Assembly: GCA_964384025.1 (NCBI GenBank)
Contig: CAYLJJ010000100.1
Span: 1 to 20,839 of the forward strand
Direction: 5' to 3'
Source of the DNA: CAYLJJ01 sp964384025
GTDB taxonomy: Bacteria > Myxococcota_A > Bradymonadia > UBA7976 > UBA1532
Length of the DNA stretch: 20,839 nucleotides
The translations under genes and the position numbers were made by a program. This document shows, one piece after another, positions 7,201 through 16,200 of this stretch (its first letter is position 1; every line of letters begins with the position of its first letter). The notes under the pieces are model-generated. The model searched no databases. It was not told the origin of the DNA and worked only from the letters and a program-made list of their open reading frames with translations.

Positions 7201-10200
7201 CTTATCCAGCTTGGCCTCAGCGAACTTCTCCCAAGGGCTGGGTCTCTGCTCTGGGCTCTCTCCAGTTTTCTTGTTATCGGAAGCTTTGAGAGAAGCGTTG
7301 CTGGGCGAATCAACACGAGCATACCTCCCAGCTATCGAAGGAGCATCTACGCGAGCATACTCTCCAGCTGTGGAAGGAGCATCTACACGGCTATATCCTC
7401 CGTTTCTGGAGGGCCCATCTACGCGTTGATAGCTCTCTGTCTGAGCATAGGCTGCTTGCCCAAAGCGGGGAGATAGAGGAGCGCCAGGGCTCTCCATCAG
7501 CTCAAAGTAGGGCGCTTCAACCTGATCTGCTTCTCCAGCCCCCCGAGGGATCAAGGGGAAAATCAGGCGCAACCCCTCGGGGCTCTGTACGTCAAAGAGC
7601 AGAGCCTCGCGTCCTCTGACCTGTAGGAGTGTTCGATACTCTCCCGCTCCATCGGCTTCAATCCGCTGACCATCTACTCTTAAGATCCAAGGAGTTCCCG
7701 GCTCCTCTTTGAGTTGATGGAGGGCCTCTTGAGGCTTGGGCAGCGTCACAGACAGGCCCCCCAGGCTGAGCGCATCAGGAAGGCGCCCCTCCAGGCTGAG
7801 TTCTCTTAAGGTCTCTGCCTGTACCCTGAACTTAAAGCGTCCCTTCCGATAGATCAGGCGACGCCCATCTTTGGCTTGCATAAACAGCTCTAAATTCCCA
7901 GCTTTGGAACGCGGCGTCAGCAGGCTGAAGTGGCTCCAATCTTTAAGCTCTAGGCGCTCCCTCCCTAGATGAACCTGCATGGGGTAGCGCACAACAGGGA
8001 GCGGCGCTGGGCCTTGGCCGTCAACTCGATAGATCTCCAAGCGTCGATTGCGCCGACGCCCTCGGGTTGTGAGGTTGGGTACCAGGGGCCTTTGATTGCC
8101 CATCGCCACCACCTCCAGCGTCGAGCCCTCCCAGAGTCGCTTGAGCAGATTGGAGAGCTTACCTGCGCGGGCCTCGGTGAGCTGCTTCGCCTTGGTTGGA
8201 GGCCAAGCGCCATGCACCTCTATCCGCAGAGGGCCGCGCTCAGCGCTGATCTTCTCTCTAAGCTTGCGCAGCCTGCGCTTGAGGTCTCGGCTGGGCTGCA
8301 CTCCCTCAAATTTGGCCTCGGAGATCTGCTCAAGGAGGAGAGATCCTCCCTCACGTTGGTAACCGAAGATCCCCACAGGGCTGCCCAACTGCGAGCCCCC
8401 CTCTTCATTCAATTCCAGGCGATAGCTGTAGGTTTGACCGGGCTTGAGGAACGGGCGACCCTCCAGTGAATGTCCTTCCCAAGAGAGCTGCTTGGGGGGG
8501 AGCCCTGCGCCCTCCAAGACCAGCTGCTCTCGCCTCCCCTGAGGAGTGATCCAGAGCTTCCAGCTGCCTTCAGAGGTACTCGATTGAGCGTTGATCTTAA
8601 AGCGGAGTGGAGCGCTCTGCACTTCGGGAGCGCCCTCAAGCTTGATGCTCAGTCGAGGAGCCTTCCAGCGCCTCTCTCCCAACTGCAAGATTCCAAGCTC
8701 AACATCCCCGCTGATAAGAAGATAGTCCTTCCCCAGGCTCTCCAGCTGTTTTCCCCTCTCCTTTAACTCCAGCTTTACCCCACCAACGGGCTCACCGGGG
8801 CAGCTGACGGGGAAGCGGAGGCGAACGGGAAGGCCCCGGCTGATGTGGATCACCCGCAAGGCGTCGCCTAGAACCTCACCGCCTGGGAGCAGAGAGCCTG
8901 AGTCCAGCTTGAGGGCGTGAGTCCCTGGATCCACCTCCTTAAAGTGAAAGCGGCCCTCTCCATCGCTGATGTTCAAAGCACCGGTGTCTAGATAGAGTCG
9001 GACCCCAGGTAAGCCCGGTTCTCCCTCCTGCTGTTCTCCATCACCATCCAGATCGCAGAAGACCCGCCCCAAGAGCAGACCCTGATCAAAGTCGGGATCA
9101 GGCAGCACCCGCACTGTGGCTTCAGCGGTGCGGCTCAGGGGGTGGTGGCTGAGGCTGAGGAGGGTAGCGCGGTTGCTGTAGTCGCGGTTGGGCCGAGCCT
9201 GACCGGTGACTACGGCCTGATAGCGAAGCCTCCGTGTGGCGCCAGCGGGCAGATCAAAGGGCAAAAGCACCCCAGAGCGACCGATATGACCAAAGAGCAG
9301 GAGCGCTGCACCTTTGGGATCATCAGCGAAGAGGTGTTTCTCTTTGCTCCCCTCAAGGGCGCTGAGGAGGCTGGAGCCATTGACATACTTAAAGCCCTTG
9401 GGGAGCTGGTCTTGAAGGTAGACACCCCCCTCCCCTGTTTGAAGATCATAGATGAGATCGGTGGGGCTGCGGTTGATGATCTCGATGGTGTAGCTGACCA
9501 GCTCGCCCAGGCGGGCGGTGGGACGGTGGCTGCGCTTCTGAATCTCGATAAGCGCAGAGAGAGGATCAAGAGGGAGATGATTACCTGAGATCTGCTCCCC
9601 AGGTTTAAGCTCAAAGGCGAGATAGTAACGACGCTCCTTGCCGAGGAGATCGGAGGGGCTGACCTCGACAGCACCCAGAGAGAATCCCTGCTCGGGGGGC
9701 AGGAGGCTTGAAGGGCTGACCCAGGCTTCACCTGGGGGGAGCACCTCCAGGAGATAGCGACCAGGGCGTTTAACCCCAAAGTGGTAGAGGCCGCCATGAG
9801 CTGTACGTTGCCCTTGCTGGCTGGCGGACTCTAGATCCGCTCCTGGAACCAAGCGACGCGCCTGTAGGGAGTTCTCATCGAAGGGGAGGTTGTTGCTGAG
9901 ATCTTCATCTCGATAGATGAACACCTGTGCCCCGTCCATAAACCCCTCCTCCACCGCATCATAGACCCGCCCTGTTGGCTTAAAGCGGAACTCACCTGAG
10001 CGCTCTTCACCCGGCAAAAGGTATAGGTTCTCCTGATGGAAGAGGACCCCCTCCTTGGAGTGAAGGCGCAGGGTGTAGGTGCCTGGCAGCAGGCCCTTCA
10101 ACTCAAAGAGGCCCTCCTCATCGCTCTTCGCTCGGCTGGGAGCGCGATCTGGCTCCTCCTCATCCCAAAGGCTGATCTTGATCTCTGAGAGGAGCTGATC

Positions 10201-13200
10201 TTCGCTGAACTCTCCGGGTCGCTCCAGCGCGACCTGCCCCAGGAGCAGCCCCAGGCGCACCTCCACTTCAACCGCCGCATTGGCAGGGATCTCTCCGATC
10301 TCGGGACTCTCTACACTGGCTTCATTGTTGAGGGTGACATCCTCTCTCAGGTGGCGATCAACGCGGCCCTTGAGGCTCAGCTCAAGGCGCTCCCCCGGTT
10401 CAAGCGAGATCCCCCTGATCTCAAGACGCCCCGCCTGATGGAGGCCCGCTGGTGCGGGGCTATACTCTAGATCTAAGCTCTCTGGCAGCGACTCCATCTC
10501 CTGATACTCAAAGCCCCCAGGTAAGTCATCCACCAAAGAGAGCCCCTCGAGCGCTACATTCCCTCGGTTCTCCAGCAGAAACTGAAAGCTCAGCATCTCG
10601 CCCGCCAGCACCTTGGGGCGATCTGGGTGCTTACTGAAGACCAATTCGCGACGGATGGGGCGCTGCACCTCGATCACCGTCGCTTGAAGCCCATCGCTTA
10701 GATCTCTGTTGTTGTCGCTGAAGGATGAGGGGAAGTTCAGCGCCCATAAGCGCCCTTGCAGAGCTACCCTGGGAAAGCCCAGCTCTGTGATCCTGGTCTC
10801 AAACTCGATGCGGTGTTGTCCACCTCCAAGATCTCCCAAGCTCAAGCTGAGCAGCCCATTTTGGAACTCCAGGGGATCTCCATCAGGTGCCGCGCTCAGA
10901 GCCCTGCCGTTCCAAGTCAAGCTCTCCTCTATGAAACGCAGCCCTGGGGGTAGTTGACTCTCCAATTGGGCTCTCAGCGGTGTTGGCCCTTGGCTGAGGA
11001 ACTCAAAGCGCCAACTGATCTGATCTCCCACAAAAAACTCGCCCAGCTCCCGCCCATTGCTGGGGCTCACCTGAAGTACAAAGTCTCGGATCTCAGCGCC
11101 CTCCACAGTCCGAAACGTGACCCGCCTCACCAGCCGCTGCCCTGTCCATTCCAGGCGAGCTTGGTTGCTGATCTCGATACCCAGCGCGGCTTGCAGAGAG
11201 AGGAGGCAGTCAAAGCGAAGCAGCAGACGTTCTCCTGGAGCGAGGTTCACGGGTAGACCGCTCTCTAAGCGCTGGATCTCCTCTTGGCGCCCCTCTACCT
11301 CTAAGCTGCCAGGGACAAAGCTCAGGACCTCAGGGAGGAGATCGTAGAGCAGCCCCTCCAAGGGCAGGTTGCCCTCATTGCGCAGCTCAATCTCATAGTT
11401 GAGCTGTTGGCCGGGTAGAAAAGGAGCAGAGCTGAGGAGGCGCTTCTCCAGCTGAGGGAGCGCCTGCCCCTCCACCTCAAAGAGAGTAAAGTCTCCCTCC
11501 TCTGGGGTGTTGGGATCATCGCTGGGACGCTCCACCGGATCGGTGCGCGCCCAGATGATGGCCTGATTGCCGACGCGGGTCCCAAGCCTCAGGTCTCTGC
11601 GAATTCGTGCTCGTAGGTGAACGGCGACGCGGCCCCCAGCTGGGATTTGCTGAAGCCCAGGGTTGCGCTCTGGACTCCAGATCACCACCCCCTGCTCAGG
11701 GTCAAAGATCCCCCCGTTCTCAGGCTGGATCTCCTCTAAAAAATCCAGCGGTAGAGGATCACGGATCCGCGCTCCCTCCACCGGAAAAAGGGAGGGGTTG
11801 TGCAGAGAGATGCGATAGCGAATCTCCTCTCCAGGAGTGAAGCGCCTACTCAAACTGAAGACCTGTTTCTCAGGCGCTAGGCGCCCTGCGTTGATTTGAA
11901 ACAGCACTCCCGCTGGGCTATAGCGTCCTTGGTTGCCGATGCGAGCGCCAAACTCATTGCGAATCCAGATCCCAGGCTCTACATCTTCGGCGATGCGCCC
12001 CCTGAGCAGCAGCTCTATACGCTCTCCAGGAGGAAGCTCATCCACCACCCAATAGGCGATCCCCTCCTCCAAATGCCCCTCTACCGCTCTTGGATTCTCC
12101 AACTCCCGGGGCAGTACATCCAGCACCTCCACCCCACGCGCGCTGATATTGCCGATGTTCTCGATCAAGAGTCGCCAAGTGATCGAATCTCCAGGCGCAA
12201 AGGGAGGGCCGTTGTCATCGCTGACCTGTTTCTCTAAGCGCAGCTCCGCGCGAGCCCGAATCTCAAAGCGGGTAGCATCCCCGATCTCCTCCGTCTCTGG
12301 ATCATCACTGAGCAAGGGCTCCTGCCCCTCCACCTCCACACGAGCCTGATTGCTGATCTCCTGTCCATCTCGAAGATCTTCGGTCAAGACCCCACGGATC
12401 CGCAGGTCAAAGCGTGTTCCCGGCTCAAGAGAGGGCAGACGCCAGCGCAGGAGCCTGCCCTCCCGCTCAGCGGGGGGCAGGGCGCCGGTGAAGCCAAAGC
12501 CCTCGGGCAGCCGATCTTCAATCAACAGATCTTGAGCCGCGCCGCTCCCCTGGTTCTCCAAGCTGATCTGATACTCCACCTCTCCCCCAGGGAGTAGATC
12601 ACCGCTCACTCGCTTCTCGAAGGTTCGCAGCTCTGGGCGGTTTGAAACCTCAAAGCGCGTGGGATCATTTGGTGCTTCGGTGCTGGGATCATCGCTGAGG
12701 AGCGCCCCCACGCGGGCCTGGTTTTGGACAACCTGCCCATCTTCCAGATTGGGGGGGATCTCCGCTGAGAATTGATAGCGCCGCTCCATATTCGCCTGAA
12801 GCAGCGGCAACTCTATAGCCAAACGCCCAGCCTCTAAGCGCGCTCCCTCAGGCAGCCGCCAGTTGATCAGCTCAGGGGGTAGAGGATCTTCAATCAGCAG
12901 CTCACGCCCTGGAGCATCTCCCCGGTTGCGCAAGCTCAGCACATATGAGATCCGCGCACCGATCCGATAGGAAGGCGCCTCTTGAATGTACTTTCGGAGC
13001 CAAAGATCCACCTGAGAGCGCACCTGAAAGCGGGTGGGATCCGCAGGAGCCTCAGTGCTGGGATCATCACTCGGGACTGGATCAACCAGATCATCAGCCC
13101 TAATGAGCAGTTGGTTGTCGATCTCTAAGCCATTATCTAGGGAGGGCGCCAAACGGACGCTTAGGCGCAACACCTCCACCTCTCCAGGCGCTAGACGGGG

Positions 13201-16200
13201 AATTCGCCACAGCAGCCCCTCATCGCTCTCTGAAGCCCCTGCCGCCTCCAGAAACTCAAGCTCAGGGGCCAAGGGGTCCAGGACCTGAATGTTTTGAGCG
13301 ACCGCGCTGCCGGTGTTGTGGATCTCGATCCGGTAGTGGATCTCAGCGCCCGGCGCAAAGGGTCCAGGTCGCTCCAAGGCCTTTGTTGAACTGGAGAGAT
13401 CCGCAGCGCTGACCACCCTAACCTGAGTCGCGTCGGGCAGCGGAGTGCGCGGATCATCGCTGAGCTGCTCAAGCTCCCCCGCCTTGGCGCTGGCTTGGTT
13501 GGAGATCAGCAGACCGTTGGGCAGGATCGCCTGAAGCTGTGTCCGAAAGCTGAAGGTTCGAGGTTCGCCTGGAGGCAGATCTCCAAGACGCCAGCGTAAG
13601 AGGCCCTCCTCGCGCTCAGCGCCCTCCGCCTCAAGCAAGATCAGGTTGGGATCAAGCGGATCCTCCAATATCAGCCCTTGTGCTGTCGCATCTCCGCTGT
13701 TCTCCAGCCTCAAGGTGTAGCGCAGCTCATCCCCTGGCTCCACCGGAGGGCCGTTAAGATCCTCCACCTCCTTAAGCAGAGAGAGGAGCGGCGTGGAGTG
13801 GATCTGTAGCTCTGTAGGATCATCCTCCAGCTCGGGGGTCTCGGGATCATCAGTGAGGATGGGCAGCAAAAACCCCTCCGCCCGAATCTGGGCTTGGTTG
13901 GAGATGATCAACCCATCCTCCAGGGGGCTGGGCAGCCGCGCTGAGAAGCGCAGGAGCTGAGTGCTCTGAGAAGCCAACTCAGGAAGATGCCAACTCAAAC
14001 GAGTTCCATCAAAGACCCCTCCATCCTCAACCTGGACCTCTAGAAACCGAGGATCTAGGGGATCATCAATCTGAAGGTTAAGCGCGGGCCGTGTCCCTGA
14101 ATTGATCAGCTCAATCTCCCAGCGGATCCGATCTCCTGGGGCCGCCTCTCTGGGGAGCACCCGCTTTAGAGAGTTGGAGAGATCGGGACGGCTGCTCAGC
14201 TCAAAGAGGGTGGCGTCAGGAGGGCCAGGAGTGCGAGGATCATCACTGGCGAGAGGAGCGAGGCCTTCAGCGAAGATCTGAGCGCGATTGGAGATCTGGG
14301 AGCCAGAGGGCCGGTCCCTACGGATGGCCCCCAGGATAGAGAACAGGAGGCTCTCTCCAGGCGCGAGGCTCTCAAACTCCCAAAACACCCGATCAGCGCC
14401 CAGAAACTGAGCCCCTTCAGAGGGGGAGATGGCGAAGAGTTCAGAGGGCAGTTGGTCTTCAACGCGCAACCCCCTTGCTGCTCCATCTCCCCGGTTCTCA
14501 GCTCTGATCTCATAACGGATCACATCTCCAGGCTGAAAATCACCTCCGTTGAGATCAATAACGCTCTTAAACAGGAGGAGCTGGGGCTCACTCTGCTCTA
14601 TGACACTGAGCTGGAAGCTGCTGGGATCTACCCTCGCGGGGGTCTGCGGATCATCAGAGAGCCAGCTCTGCCCCGCCACCTCCATCCTCGCCTGATTGCT
14701 GATCTTAAAGCCCTCCAACTCCTCCGCAGGGATCCCCAGCGCCAAGAGCTGCTCACGGCTGCGAATCTGCGCGATGATATGTAGAGTGAGCCCCCCCCCA
14801 GGCACACGCATCTCCCGCAGCGACACGCGTCTCTCTTCAGGGCGGCTGTGATCCTCTCCGTTTAAGCTGAGCACCTGAAGGAGTTCTAGCGCTTCAGGCA
14901 GCTGAGCATCCAGCGAGACCCCGTTGATATCCCGCTCATTGGGGTTGGGGATCAGGACTTGATAGCGAACAACCTCCCCGGGCAGAAAGATGCCATCTCC
15001 ATTTCCATCCACCACCTCCATCTGCAAACCAGCCAACTCAAGATGTTCAGTGATTCTCAGAAGCGCTATATTGCTCTGAATGGGAGGATCCATGTTCCGA
15101 GCCCTGATCTCAGCCTGAAGAGAGAGGCGACTGCCTGGGGGGATCTGGGGGTTGATGGTGGCGCTCAGGGTGATCAGTCGCACCCCACCGATGGGGAGAT
15201 CCCCCAGCACCAAGCCGCGTTCTAGAGGGTTAACTCCCTGGATCGGCTCACCCCCGTCTAGACGTAGGCTCCCCAACATATACTCCAGGCCGGGAGGCAA
15301 GCTGAGTTGAGCTTGAAGCCCCAGCGCCCCCACATCCCCCTCGTTCTCCAAGCGCAGGCTGATCGCGACGCGTTCACCAGGAGAAGCCTCATCGGGGAGC
15401 ACGCTGAGGAAGGTCCCATCACGAAGGAAGTTTGGCCCGCGACGCTCAACGCTGAGCATCACATAACCCAAAAAGAAGGACTCTCCTCCTCCGCTGGGAT
15501 CCCCTGAGGCTGCGTCGACGATCCCATCTCCCGAGCCCACACGGATCTGAAGGCTGCTGTCTCCAGGGCTGAGGAGCTCAGAGATCTCAAAGCGGTCCAG
15601 GTCCAGACCCAGGGTATAGCCGCCCAAAGAGCTGCTGTTAAAGAGGTTGTTGGGGGGGTTCAAAGCATCAAAAAGCTTGTGACCGTTGACCGCTAGGAAG
15701 TCAAAGCAGCGATCACAGGGAAAGACCGGATCGCTGTCTTGAGGAGGGACCCCCAAAAAGAGATCACCCTCTAGAGCAAAATAGCTCAGCGATGCCTCAC
15801 CTCCTTGCGGAAAGTCGAAGCCGCCGATCTCAAACTGATCAACGCCAGAGGAGTCTCGGTTCTCGTCTAAATAGCGAAAACCATTATAGATAAAAATATC
15901 CTGTAAGCTGCGAGCTGAGGGCGCAGAATAGACCAAAACCAAGCTCCAGGCAGCATATTTTGCTTGGCAGGTAGTGGGGTCAAGGCACTCCCCTGTAGCA
16001 TCGAGGTGACCGGGTTGAGCCTGAACATTTCCCAACTCATAGCGACCATTGTAGCTCTGAACTCCAGGGTGGCCCCTAAGACGCTCCAACACATCGGCTT
16101 GGCAGGAGAAGAACTCTCCCAAGGTTGAGCTGAGGCTGTGACAACTGTCCGCTTGGATACCATTAAAGCGAGCGCCATCAGCGGCCACCAAATCGACGCT

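Noticed and set aside
7291..7434. A CRISPR-like look from 36-bp spaced repeats.
   Set aside because: The copies abut with no unique spacers, stay in the frame of the giant gene and encode conserved 12-residue units.
4234..8766. Several long plus-strand open frames opposite the giant gene (for example 4234-5019, 5503-6378 and 7969-8469).
   Set aside because: They are antisense shadows of a GC-rich coding sequence. Their residues are low-complexity Ala/Leu/Glu without motifs, while the minus-strand frame is continuous and rich in recognisable domains.
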